From NCBI GenBank assembly GCA_049317725.1, contig JBMOHS010000084.1, positions 1 through 17,308 of the forward strand: a DNA stretch of 17,308 nt. Reading direction: 5' to 3'. Below, in pieces: positions 6,111 through 13,953 of this stretch (its first letter is position 1; each line of letters starts with the position of its first letter). Position numbers and translations under genes: made by a program. The notes under the pieces were generated by a model. The model did no database searches. It was not told the origin of the DNA and was given only the letters and a program-made list of their open reading frames with translations. This stretch comes from CAIOZW01 sp049317725. GTDB lineage: Bacteria; Acidobacteriota; Blastocatellia; RBC074.

Positions 6111-7406
6111 CTATTCGTAGCGGATCGTTGCCGCCCGGGCGTGTGCCTCGAAGCCTTCGGCGAGCGCGAGACGCTCGATCGAATGGGCCGTTCGCATCAG
6201 CTCTTCGCGGGTGTAGCGAATGATGCTCGTCCGTTTCAGAAAATCGTAAACGCCGAGGGCGGAGGAGAATCGCGCGGTTCCCCCGGTTGGCAGAACGTGG
6301 TTGGTCCCGGCAAAATAGTCTCCGACGGACTCTGGCGAGTAGGCCCCGACGAAGATGGCCCCGGCGGTGTGGATCTGCGCTGCTGTCGCTTCGCTGTCGG
6401 CGGTGATCACCTCGACGTGCTCCGGCGCGAGGCGATTGACCAGCCGGCAGCCCTCGTCGAGCGTCCCGACGACGATGATGGCCCCGTAATCGGCGAGGGC
6501 ACGCTCGACAATCCCGCGCCGACTGAGCGTCGCGGCCTGCCGCGCGATCTCCTCCCGCACTGCCTCCGCCAGCAGGATGCTGTCGGTGACGAGGATCGCG
6601 GCAGCGTCCTCGGAGTGCTCGGCCTGGGAGAGCAGGTCGGCCGCGACAAAGTCTGGCCGGGCAGTTCCGTCGGCGATGATGACGATCTCACTCGGCCCGG
6701 CAATCGAGTCGATGTCGACTGCGCCATAGACCAGCTTCTTCGCCGCTGCGACATACTGGTTGCCCGGCCCGACGATCTTGTCGACGCGGGGAATCGTCTC
6801 TGTCCCGCAGGCCAGCGCGGCGACCGCTTGCGCCCCCCCGATGAGGTAGACCTCATCCAGCCCCAGCTCTTGCAACACCGCAGCAATGACCGGATTCTGG
6901 TTGAATTGCGCCGGAGGCGTGACGACGACGATCCGCTCGACCCCCGCGACCTGCGCTGGAATCGCGTTCATCATCACCGTCGAGGGATAGGCGGCACTGC
7001 CGCCAGGGACATAGAGCCCAACGATCTGGAGCGGGCGGACCCGTTGCCCGAGTCGTACGCCGTTGGCCATCTCCACCTCCCAGTCCCGGTGGAGCTGCTT
7101 CTCATGGTAGTAGCGAATGTTGGAGATGGCTTCGCGCATGGCGGCAAGCAGCTCTTCGTCGACCTCCGCCGCCAAGCGGGCGATCGATTCGCGGTCGGCC
7201 CGGACCGTCTCCGCCGTGTGCGTAACGTGGTCAAAGCGGCTGGTATAGTCGAAGAGGGCCTCGTCCCCCAACTTCGTCACGTCGCGAACGATCGTTTCGG
7301 CGCGGGCCATGATCTCGGCATTGAGCCCGAGATGGCGGCTGAGAATCCGCTGCAGCTTGTCGTTCGTCTCCGGATGTGCCGTCTCGATGGTGAGGATGTC
7401 GATCAT
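6111..7406 (-). CDS. hisD: Histidinol dehydrogenase HisD
   Basis: A 431-residue zinc enzyme that oxidises histidinol to histidine in two NAD-dependent steps. The residues equivalent to the E. coli active site are all present: zinc ligands Gln261, His264 (SQAEHS), Asp363 and His422, and the catalytic pair Glu329-His330 in LAPEHVEV. The NAD and substrate region LYVPGGSAAYPS (131-142) and IVGPGNQYVAAAKK (211-224) are intact, as is GTNHVLPT (367-374). Length is normal for the family. ATG at 7406 overlaps the hisG stop (ATGA) with a purine-rich GGAGAGAGGAAGGAAG just upstream, so translation is coupled to hisG. Confidence 0.98.
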   Translation of the reverse strand: MIDILTIETAHPETNDKLQRILSRHLGLNAEIMARAETIVRDVTKLGDEALFDYTSRFDHVTHTAETVRADRESIARLAAEVDEELLAAMREAISNIRYYHEKQLHRDWEVEMANGVRLGQRVRPLQIVGLYVPGGSAAYPSTVMMNAIPAQVAGVERIVVVTPPAQFNQNPVIAAVLQELGLDEVYLIGGAQAVAALACGTETIPRVDKIVGPGNQYVAAAKKLVYGAVDIDSIAGPSEIVIIADGTARPDFVAADLLSQAEHSEDAAAILVTDSILLAEAVREEIARQAATLSRRGIVERALADYGAIIVVGTLDEGCRLVNRLAPEHVEVITADSEATAAQIHTAGAIFVGAYSPESVGDYFAGTNHVLPTGGTARFSSALGVYDFLKRTSIIRYTREELMRTAHSIERLALAEGFEAHARAATIRYE

Positions 7407-8080
7407 GCTTCCTTCCTCTCTCCTCTCTTCTTCTCCCGAATCAGAACCCCACGCAGGGCCTCAATCAACTGCCCGATCCGTTCCCGGTTGAGCTGAAAGC
7501 TGGCGCGATTGACGATCAGTTGCGCTGTCGATTCGGTGATGACGTCGATCACCTCCAGCCCATTTTCACGCAGCGTCCGGCCCGTTTCGACCAAGTCGAC
7601 GATGCGGTCCGAGAGTCCGAGCAGGGGCGCCAGTTCGACCGATCCGGAGAGTGGGATGACTTCGATCGGGACCCCTTTCTCGTGAAAATAGGTCGTGGCG
7701 ATCTGGGGGTACTTGGTTGCGACGCGGACCGTCGCCAGCAGGTTGTAGTCCTCTCCGACCACTTCGCGCCGCCCGGCGACGGCGATGCGGCAGCGCCCGA
7801 GCCCGAGGTCGAGCGGTTGGTGGACATCGGCGCGCGCCTCGAGCAGGACGTCCCGCCCGCAGATTCCCACATCGGCGACGCCATACTCGACATAGGTCGG
7901 GACGTCCGATGGTTTGACAAAGACGAAGCTGTAGCCTTGATCCGCGGTTTGGACGAGAAGCTTGCGCGACGCCAGTTCGGCCTCCTCGACGACGATTCCT
8001 GCCTCGGCGAAGAGGGCGAGCGACTGCTCCTGCATCCGCCCCTTGGACAGGGCGACGATCAGACTCTTATCTTGTCTCAT
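7403..8080 (-). CDS. hisG: ATP phosphoribosyltransferase, short form HisG
   Basis: The first committed enzyme of histidine synthesis, which joins ATP and PRPP to make phosphoribosyl-ATP. It has 225 residues from ATG 8080 and lacks the ~80-residue C-terminal regulatory domain of long HisG. Short HisG proteins work only with HisZ, encoded immediately upstream. Motifs are LIVALSKGRM (6-15), YGVADVGICGRDVL (66-79), GRCRIAVAG (95-103), SGSVELAPLLGLSD (145-158) and the PRPP loop VDLVETGRTLRENGL (161-175). The start is ambiguous. The ATG at 8080 has its GAGGG about 15 nt upstream, whereas in-frame GTG at 8086 or TTG at 8089 has better spacing. The gene overlaps hisZ by 14 nt or more. The C-terminal tail is unusually lysine and arginine rich. 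Confidence 0.97.
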   Translation of the reverse strand: MRQDKSLIVALSKGRMQEQSLALFAEAGIVVEEAELASRKLLVQTADQGYSFVFVKPSDVPTYVEYGVADVGICGRDVLLEARADVHQPLDLGLGRCRIAVAGRREVVGEDYNLLATVRVATKYPQIATTYFHEKGVPIEVIPLSGSVELAPLLGLSDRIVDLVETGRTLRENGLEVIDVITESTAQLIVNRASFQLNRERIGQLIEALRGVLIREKKRGERKEA

Positions 8081-9200
8081 CCGCACCAATGGTGACCCTC
8101 TTCTTTTGCTGGCGAAGCTCGCGGGCTTGCCCAAATGCTCTGGCCAGCGCTGCCGGGTGGTCTCCCCCCGGAATTCGCCGCGGCGTCTCCTCCTCTTCCC
8201 AGGGGGAGACGCGATGGTGATGCGCGAGCGCTCCGGAGAGCGCGTCGAGCGCGAAGGAGAAGCCAACGGCTGGCTCACCGCGGCCAAAATTGGCGATCAG
8301 TTGGTCGTAGCGCCCCCCACTTCCGATCTCCACTCCCCACTCCGGGACATAGATGCGGAAGGTCAGGCCGGTGTAGTAGTCAAGGTTGGCCACTTCGCCG
8401 AGGTCGATCCGGAAGTGGGAGTCGAGGCCAAGCGCGGTAAGCGTCTGCTCGATGGCCGACAAATGGGTCAGCGCTGCTGCCGATTGCCCGTCCAAGGGGA
8501 GCGCCGCCGCCCGAGCCAGCGTCTCGGCCCCGCCGGCCAGCTGCGTCAGTTGACAGAACTCTTGGCGGCGCGACTCGCCGAGTTGTGGCGCGTGCTGTGC
8601 GAGGAACCCCTCCAGTGCCTCGACGTTCCGCCGATCGATCAACTCTCGCAGCAAGGTTCGATCCTGCGCCTCCAACCCCAGTTGCCGGGCCAATCCGTGG
8701 AAGAAGTCCGCGTGCGAGAAGGTGATGCGGAACTCGGTCAGGTCGAGCGTCGTCAGGAGTTCCGCCGCAATCAACAGCACTTCCAGGTCCGCCGCCAGGC
8801 TCGGCTCCCCGATCAACTCCAGCCCAACTTGGTGAAACTCCCGCGCCGCCCGTTCGGTCGGCTCGTCATACCGGAAGACCTCGCCGGAGTAGCAAAGCCG
8901 CAAGGGGCGCGGCTTGTGGGGGAAGCGCGTCGCCACCGTCCGCGCGACCAGCAGTGTCAGCTCCGGTCGCAGCGCGAGCAGGGCCCCATCCCGATCCACG
9001 AAGCGGTAGGTCCGCTCCGCCCGCTCCGCTCCCATCCCCCGCGAAAAGAGGGCGTGGTAGTCAAACATCGGCAGCAGGATCTCGTCGTAAGACCAGCCGG
9101 TGAAGATCTCCATCGCGCAGCGCTCAATGTACCGCCGGCGGCGAACCTCTTCGTCAAAAAAATATTGGACCCCACTCGGGATCTTGGTCAAGGATGACAT
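8067..9200 (-). CDS. hisZ: ATP phosphoribosyltransferase regulatory subunit HisZ
   Basis: A 377-residue class II aminoacyl-tRNA synthetase paralogue related to HisRS. It does not charge tRNA. It binds short HisG in a hetero-octamer, activates it and mediates histidine feedback. Seen here are a motif-2-like block LCYSGEVFRYDEP...REFHQVGLELIG (102-131), the HisRS-like histidine-site motif LDYYTGLTFRIY (273-284) and motif 3, GSGGRYDQL...AVGFSFALD (293-319). The anticodon-binding domain of true HisRS is absent: the protein ends about 60 residues after motif 3. That length, together with adjacency to short hisG, separates it from hisS. ATG at 9200 lies inside the 3' end of thrB (13-nt overlap) with only a weak GAG upstream. 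The C-terminal ~50 residues are charged and of low conservation. Confidence 0.95.
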   Translation of the reverse strand: MSSLTKIPSGVQYFFDEEVRRRRYIERCAMEIFTGWSYDEILLPMFDYHALFSRGMGAERAERTYRFVDRDGALLALRPELTLLVARTVATRFPHKPRPLRLCYSGEVFRYDEPTERAAREFHQVGLELIGEPSLAADLEVLLIAAELLTTLDLTEFRITFSHADFFHGLARQLGLEAQDRTLLRELIDRRNVEALEGFLAQHAPQLGESRRQEFCQLTQLAGGAETLARAAALPLDGQSAAALTHLSAIEQTLTALGLDSHFRIDLGEVANLDYYTGLTFRIYVPEWGVEIGSGGRYDQLIANFGRGEPAVGFSFALDALSGALAHHHRVSPWEEEETPRRIPGGDHPAALARAFGQARELRQQKKRVTIGADETR

Positions 9201-10183
9201 AGTGTCTCGTTGGTCGGGTTGTCAGCCACGGCAGCAGAGGAGAGCGGGCGGACGGTGCGCCCCCGCTGGTCGACGGTCAGCTCGCGCGCGACCGCGCTGA
9301 CGCCGCGGGCCGCGAGGCGGGCGACCATCTCGCGACCCAGCGCCTCTCCATCGCCGAGCGTCAAGGCAATCAGGGTCGATCCCGCCCCGCTGATCGCCAC
9401 TCCGAGGAGGCCCGGATGGTCGTCCACTTCGTCGTGAAGTTGGAGCACTTCCTGCAGACCGGGTGCCAGTGGCGCCCGGTAGGGTTGATGCAGTCGATCC
9501 CGCATCGCTTCGTGGATCAGATCGAACCTTCGCTCCGAGATCGCTGCCTGGAAGAGTGCGCCCCGCTGCAGGTTGTAGATGGCATCTGGTCGCGTCACCA
9601 TTCGCGGCAGGACGGAACGCATCCGCGCCGTCTCCATCTCCAGTTCCGGAATGCAGACAATGATCCGGATCTCCTCCGGCCAGCTCCGCTTGACCGCCAG
9701 CAGCGAACGGCGCTCGTTGCCGGCGTAGTCGAGCTCTTCCCGGACGACCGCCACCACCAGCCCACCCAGCGCGCTTGGCGCCAGATTGTCCCCGTGGCCT
9801 TCGAAGTGGAGCGCGTAGTCGAAGAAGTCCTCTTCGGCGAGCTGGTCACCCGTCAGCACTTCGTAGACCGAGAGCCCGGCAATGATCGCGGAGCTGCTGC
9901 TTCCCAGTCCGCGCGAGAGCGGAATTTCACTCTCGATCCGGAGGTGGGCCCCCGGCAGGGGGCGCTTGCGCTGCTGTGCAGCATAGAGTGCCGCCCGTAC
10001 CACCAGGTTGCTCTCGTCGCGCGGAACCTTCTCGGCGCCCTCGCCGAAGGGGTCGATGCGGATCCCGTTCTCTGCCGGCGTCACTTCGATCCGGAGGTAG
10101 AGGGAGAGTGCCAGCCCGCACGTGTCGAAACTGGCCCCCAGATTGGACGTCGAGGCGGGTACGGTGATCTCCGTTGTCGTCAT
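9188..10183 (-). CDS. thrB: Homoserine kinase ThrB (GHMP kinase)
   Basis: A 331-residue GHMP-superfamily kinase that phosphorylates homoserine with ATP for threonine synthesis. The N-terminal ITVPASTSNLGASFDTCGLAL (6-26) is the ThrB version of GHMP motif 1. The ATP-binding glycine/serine loop PLSRGLGSSSSAIIAG is at 88-103, and the C-terminal motif 3 is GLLGVAISGAGSTLIAL. ATG 10183 is chosen because homology starts directly after it and GGAGAG lies about 8-11 nt upstream. Longer in-frame starts (10201, 10249) add residues unlike the family. The gene sits 43 nt after the thiF-like gene and overlaps hisZ. A threonine gene inside a histidine operon is unusual. Other threonine genes are not in the window. 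Confidence 0.93.
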   Translation of the reverse strand: MTTTEITVPASTSNLGASFDTCGLALSLYLRIEVTPAENGIRIDPFGEGAEKVPRDESNLVVRAALYAAQQRKRPLPGAHLRIESEIPLSRGLGSSSSAIIAGLSVYEVLTGDQLAEEDFFDYALHFEGHGDNLAPSALGGLVVAVVREELDYAGNERRSLLAVKRSWPEEIRIIVCIPELEMETARMRSVLPRMVTRPDAIYNLQRGALFQAAISERRFDLIHEAMRDRLHQPYRAPLAPGLQEVLQLHDEVDDHPGLLGVAISGAGSTLIALTLGDGEALGREMVARLAARGVSAVARELTVDQRGRTVRPLSSAAVADNPTNETLCHP

Positions 10184-10226
10184 GTGGCTTCTCTCCAGCA
10201 TCCCGCGCCTCGCCCCCCACGCCCGT

Positions 10227-11276
10227 TCAGAGCCCAAGGTAGCGCGCATAGAGGGATCGGGCTACCTTCGGATCGTCCGTTCCCTGAATAAGGCATCGTC
10301 CATCGGGAAAGACCGTCAGCTCGTACGCTCCGGTCTTGAATTTCAACAAATGGGCATTGTAACGCACTTCTCCCACATTGCGCAGCTGGTTTGCCCGGTC
10401 GGCGAGATCGAGCGTCAACGCAGGGGAGGGAGGTGGGCTGATCTGGATCGCGTTGCGGCCGCAGAGGCTTGTCACGAGTTGGCTGCGTTCGACATCGAGA
10501 TAGTCGAAGCGGTGATGGTCGCAAGTCGGGCAGTCGGCCTCCTCGCGGAGTCGATCGAGTCGCAGCCGCGAGGTCCGGTTGTCCCAGAGATCGAACTGGA
10601 GCAGGCACCCGTGGAGTCGCTCCGTCTGGCCGAGGAGCAGCTTGAGGCACTCGACCACTTGGTGGGAGGCGACGACCGAGATGATCGGCAGAATGACTCC
10701 TGCTGTGTCACACGTCGGGGTACTTCCTGGGGGAGGCATCTCGCGAAAGAGGCAGCGCAGGCAGGGGGTGATCCCCGGGCGAATCGTCATCTGCAGCCCG
10801 TGCGCCCCGACGGCGGCCCCGTAGATCCACGGGCGTCCGAGCTTGACCGCCGCGTCGTTGAGCAGGTAGCGCGTCTCGAAATTGTCGGTCCCATCGAGGA
10901 TCACCAAGGCCCCGTCGAGGAGGGATTCGATGTTGGTCGGATCGGCGTCGCGAACGACCGGCTCGATCCGGACTGATCGATTGATCTTCTCCAGTCGTGC
11001 CGCCGCCGCCACTGCTTTCGGCAGCCGCTCCTCCGCATCCCGCTCCTCGAAGAGCACTTGCCGATGGAGGTTGGTCGATTCGACGATATCCCGATCGATC
11101 AGCCGGATCCGCCCAACCCCAGCCCGCGCGAGCATCTCGGCCTGGGCACACCCCAAGGCTCCACAGCCCAGAACGACGACGCTGCCTTCCTGCAGTCGCC
11201 GCTGACCCTCTCTCCCGATGCCCTCAAAGAGAATCTGCCGGGAATAGCGCTCGTCGAGACTCCACTGATTGTCCAT
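10227..11276 (-). CDS. ThiF/MoeB/HesA-family E1-like adenylyltransferase
   Basis: A 349-residue E1-like enzyme of the kind that adenylates the C-terminal Gly-Gly of a sulphur-carrier protein (ThiS, MoaD or a related partner). It has DERYSRQILFEGIGREGQ (8-25), the nucleotide loop VVLGCGALG (34-42), RLIDRDIVESTNLHRQ (58-73), DGTDNFETRYLLND (128-141), zinc cysteines at CLRC (172-175) and CPTC (249-252), and the candidate catalytic Cys189 in TCDTAGV. The C-terminus carries an extra ~75-residue domain, LCGRNAIQI...YELTVFPDGRCLIQGTDDPKVARSLYARY, found in several ThiF-like proteins but not in E. coli MoeB. ATG 11276 has AAGGA 7 nt upstream. It is the first gene of the thr-his operon. No sulphur-carrier gene is nearby, so thiF versus moeB cannot be decided. 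Confidence 0.88.
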   Translation of the reverse strand: MDNQWSLDERYSRQILFEGIGREGQRRLQEGSVVVLGCGALGCAQAEMLARAGVGRIRLIDRDIVESTNLHRQVLFEERDAEERLPKAVAAAARLEKINRSVRIEPVVRDADPTNIESLLDGALVILDGTDNFETRYLLNDAAVKLGRPWIYGAAVGAHGLQMTIRPGITPCLRCLFREMPPPGSTPTCDTAGVILPIISVVASHQVVECLKLLLGQTERLHGCLLQFDLWDNRTSRLRLDRLREEADCPTCDHHRFDYLDVERSQLVTSLCGRNAIQISPPPSPALTLDLADRANQLRNVGEVRYNAHLLKFKTGAYELTVFPDGRCLIQGTDDPKVARSLYARYLGL

Positions 11277-11686
11277 GCTGCGTCCTTGCTGCCCCACTCT
11301 CCGAGTCTGCTGCCCTCTGCCGGGGGCTCGTTTGTCCGCCAGTCCTTTGGTCAACTCGCAGCATACCAGACCCCGCCACGCCCCGAAAAGCAGACGCTCG
11401 GCCATCCCAAGGTCAATCGCCAGGGCTTTTGCAAAGTCGATCAAGTCGGAGAAGAAGATCAGGAAGTGGGCCAAGCCAACCAGCGACCAACGTCAAAACT
11501 GAAGAATTCATTCCACCACCGAGCCAGGGAGAACACCAAGAAGAAGATGGAGATCCAGGTTTGGCCAACGAACGACGAACCTGGGCCCGTCGCGGTTGTC
11601 ATCACTCGACCGCAGGGTACCTTGCAGTTCGTCCATGCCGTGAGTCGTTACCTGAGAAGAAGGTTGGAACCTGGGTCGGGCCATTC
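11277..11686. other. 410-bp region upstream of the thiF-thrB-his operon
   Basis: This lies between the ggt stop and the operon's first start, with all neighbours on the minus strand. No established gene is seen. On the minus strand, short frames overlap in series: a 42-codon ORF from ATG 11636 to 11508 whose stop overlaps a further ATG (ATGA at 11508-11511), and two hydrophobic, tryptophan/phenylalanine-rich stretches in adjacent frames (for example WISIFFLVFSLARWW, then HFLIFFSDLIDFAKALAIDL running into the thiF frame). This could be a frameshifted small membrane-protein gene. I see no histidine-rich leader peptide and no T-box-like signature. Confidence 0.4.
11360..11368 (-). promoter_or_regulatory. 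Possible extended -10 element for the thiF-his operon
   Basis: On the minus strand TGGTATGCT (11368-11360) fits an extended -10 motif, TG-N-TATGCT, about 85 nt before the thiF-like start. No convincing -35 box stands at 17 nt upstream. An extended -10 can work without one, but the evidence is thin. Confidence 0.25.
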
Positions 11687-13408
11687 TCAGTACCCCGCCG
11701 CTTGGCCATCCTTCCGCGACTCTGAGGCACCGTAATAGACCCGTTGCTGCGGATCGTAGCGGATTGCCTGGTAACCGCCATAGAGCCCGAGACTGAAGCC
11801 GACCTTATGGCCCATCTTCATCAGTTCACGGATCGTCTCATAGGAGTGGCCCGATTCGAGCAGGATCTGTCCGCCATCAACCGCGGCGCGGCTGCCGGTC
11901 GGCATCGACGACCCCGTATGGTCGATGCGCGGGGCATCCCCCGCCTCCTGGATGTTCATCCCGAAGTCGACGATGTTGGTGACGATCTGGACGTGGCCGA
12001 GCGGCTGGAAGGCTCCGCCCATCACCCCAAAACTGAGGATCGGTTGGCCATCCCTGGTCATAAAGGCGGGAATGATTGTGTGGAAGGGGCGCTTGCGTGG
12101 CGCGTAGCTGTTGTAATGGCCCTCCTCGAGCGTGTACGACGCACCACGATTATGGAGGACGAAGCCGAGTCCGTCCGGCACCATCCCCGACCCAAACGAG
12201 GAGGCAACACTCTGGATCAGCGAGACCATGTTTCCGTCACGATCGGCGGCTGTCAGATAGACGGTCTCTCCCTGCTGGATCGCCGGGTTGCCCGGCTCAT
12301 ATCCCACACCGGCACGCGTATCTGAGATCAGCTTTCGGCGTGCTGCCGCATACTCCTTCGAGAGAAGGCTCTTCAGCGGCAGCCGGTTGAATGCCGGATC
12401 GGCATAAAATTTCGCCCGATCCTCGTAGGCGAGCTTCTTCGCCTCGACAAAGTAGTGGATGTGCTCCCGGCTGCCAAACCCGAACTTCTTCAGGTCGTAT
12501 CCCTCCAGGAGATTGAGCATCTGGAGTGCCGTCACACCCTGCCCATTGGGGGGCAGTTCCCAGACATCGTAGCCCCGGTAGTTGGTCGAGACCGGCTCAA
12601 CCCAGTCCGAGGTATGGGCGGCCAGATCGGCTTCCGTCAGGAAACAGCCCTCGCGCTTGCAGTAGGCGTCGATTGTCCTGGCGATCTCTCCCTTGTAGAA
12701 GGCATCACGTCCGCCCTGGGCAATCTTTTCGAGAGCGCTCGAGAGGAGTGGATTCCGAAAAACATCTCCCTTGACCGGAATCTGGCCATCGATCGTGTAG
12801 ACCGCCCGGAAATTGGCCGACTGGTCACGATAATTTCGACCATAATACTCCCAGTCGAAGGCGACCTGTTCCGAGACTGGAAATCCATCCCGCGCATACG
12901 CAATGGCCGGTTTGAGAATCGTTGCCCAGGGGAGCCGACCGAATTTGCGGTGCATCTCGGCCCAACCGTCAACGCACCCGGGGACCGAGATCGAGAGTGG
13001 CCCGTTGCCGGGAATCGACTTCAGCCCACGAGCCTGGAATACCTCCGCCGTGAGCGACGCTGGTGACCGGCCACTCGCATTCAGTCCGTGAAGACGCTTG
13101 GTCTTGGCGTCCCAGATGATCGCGAAGAGGTCGCCCCCAATCCCGTCCATCATCGGTTCGACCACCCCAAGCACCGCGTTGGCGGCGATCGCCGCGTCAA
13201 CCGCACTCCCGCCCTGTCGTAGAATATCGAGTGCCGCCTGCGTCGCCAGAGGCTGACTGGTCGCGACCATCCCCTGTCTCGCCAGTACCTCAGAACGCGT
13301 CGCAAAGCCACGGCTCGCGATTCGATCCTGCGCCTGCAGATTGGTCAGGAGCAGCAGAAGCAGCAAGAGGGCTCGCTTTTGACGGAAATATCCAAATCTT
13401 CCCTTCAT
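11687..13408 (-). CDS. ggt: Gamma-glutamyltransferase, exported (GGT, Ntn-hydrolase)
   Basis: A 573-residue precursor. A basic N-terminus, leucine run (14-21) and NLQA-Q site form a signal peptide cleaved near residue 26, so the enzyme acts outside the cytoplasm. GGTs cleave themselves before a threonine and then hydrolyse or transfer gamma-glutamyl groups from glutathione and related compounds. The N-terminal part shows GGSAVDAAIAANAVLGVVEPMMDGIGG. The predicted nucleophile is Thr382 in GETVYLTAADRDGNMVSLIQS, aligned with E. coli Thr391 although the local sequence (ETVYL, not TTHYS) is of the divergent YwrD-like type. The small subunit continues with FGSGMVPDGLGFVLHNRG and KRPFHTIIPAF. The start at 13408 is fixed by GGAGG and by the signal peptide. 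The upstream in-frame extension to 13537 lacks homology. Confidence 0.93.
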   Translation of the reverse strand: MKGRFGYFRQKRALLLLLLLLTNLQAQDRIASRGFATRSEVLARQGMVATSQPLATQAALDILRQGGSAVDAAIAANAVLGVVEPMMDGIGGDLFAIIWDAKTKRLHGLNASGRSPASLTAEVFQARGLKSIPGNGPLSISVPGCVDGWAEMHRKFGRLPWATILKPAIAYARDGFPVSEQVAFDWEYYGRNYRDQSANFRAVYTIDGQIPVKGDVFRNPLLSSALEKIAQGGRDAFYKGEIARTIDAYCKREGCFLTEADLAAHTSDWVEPVSTNYRGYDVWELPPNGQGVTALQMLNLLEGYDLKKFGFGSREHIHYFVEAKKLAYEDRAKFYADPAFNRLPLKSLLSKEYAAARRKLISDTRAGVGYEPGNPAIQQGETVYLTAADRDGNMVSLIQSVASSFGSGMVPDGLGFVLHNRGASYTLEEGHYNSYAPRKRPFHTIIPAFMTRDGQPILSFGVMGGAFQPLGHVQIVTNIVDFGMNIQEAGDAPRIDHTGSSMPTGSRAAVDGGQILLESGHSYETIRELMKMGHKVGFSLGLYGGYQAIRYDPQQRVYYGASESRKDGQAAGY

Positions 13409-13414
13409 GACTGA

Positions 13415-13419
13415 CCTCC
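13415..13419 (-). promoter_or_regulatory. Shine-Dalgarno site fixing the ggt start
   Basis: GGAGG on the minus strand lies 6 nt before the ATG at 13408. It decides the start directly upstream of the signal peptide. Confidence 0.75.
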
Positions 13420-13530
13420 AATAATGTCGTTGCGCGCAATACGGTCGATCAGGGCTGGAACAGATCCCCCGGTCGGTTGGGATCTCCATCTGGCCCTCGA
13501 GCCAAGGCATCAAGCTTGACCCCTCTTCTT

Positions 13531-13588
13531 TGTCCAAGAGAACGGATGATCGCTACTTCCACAATGTCATATTGTGTCATCTTGGACA
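13531..13588. other. Bulged long hairpin (three stacked stems)
   Basis: The right arm ATTGTG-TCATC-TTGGACA (13571-13588, 18 contiguous bases) pairs completely with three separate left segments: CACAAT (13560-13565), GATGA (13545-13549) and TGTCCAA (13531-13537). The loop is GTCAT. Two one-sided bulges on the left carry the unpaired bases. All pairs are Watson-Crick. It could be a structured RNA domain or an operator-like site, and the strand is undetermined. Confidence 0.4.
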
Positions 13589-13856
13589 CAAACGTCCAGC
13601 ATTTTTCCCGCTTGTGATCCACCCGTTCCATTGGCTCCGGGTCAGAGGAAAGGTCGTGACATTCGTGTCGGGAGTCGTTGTTGGCGTAGCAGAATGGGAG
13701 CAGATCTGCTGACCGAGGAGGCTCACACCAGCCGAGTTGACGAGCTGAAACGGCGCAACCCCACTGAAGTCAATGACTTTTCATCGACGGCGCGGTCGAT
13801 GCGAGTCTGGCTTTGGCATATGCAAAAGCCCAGGATCGGGCCCCAGGAAGGAGAAA

Positions 13857-13887
13857 GGCCTGTTCACGCCTCACACGTGAACAGGCC
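13857..13887 (-). terminator. Perfect 12-bp hairpin, terminator-like on the minus strand
   Basis: GGCCTGTTCACG (13857-13868) and CGTGAACAGGCC (13876-13887) form a perfect 12-bp stem with a 7-nt loop. On the minus strand the stem is followed by TTTCTCCTT, a moderate U-rich tail. That fits an intrinsic terminator for a short minus-strand transcript starting to the right. It is the strongest hairpin I found in the window, and there is no gene before it on that strand within the divergent region. Confidence 0.5.
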
Positions 13888-13953
13888 GTATATGCGAACT
13901 TACACAACACCAACACACCAACGGACTCAACCAGCAGAAGATCCAACCGATCG

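Noticed and set aside
7403..8287. hisG with a 69-residue N-terminal extension (start at 8287)
   Set aside because: The extension is arginine/serine-rich, reads antisense-like within hisZ, and has no similarity to HisG; homology begins at about 8080.
8067..9200. Histidyl-tRNA synthetase (hisS) instead of hisZ
   Set aside because: The protein stops soon after motif 3 with no anticodon-binding domain and is fused into a his operon beside short-form hisG, which requires HisZ.
13430..13439. Palindrome TTGCGCGCAA upstream of ggt as an operator
   Set aside because: A 10-bp palindrome is expected by chance several times in 17 kb, and nothing else supports regulation.
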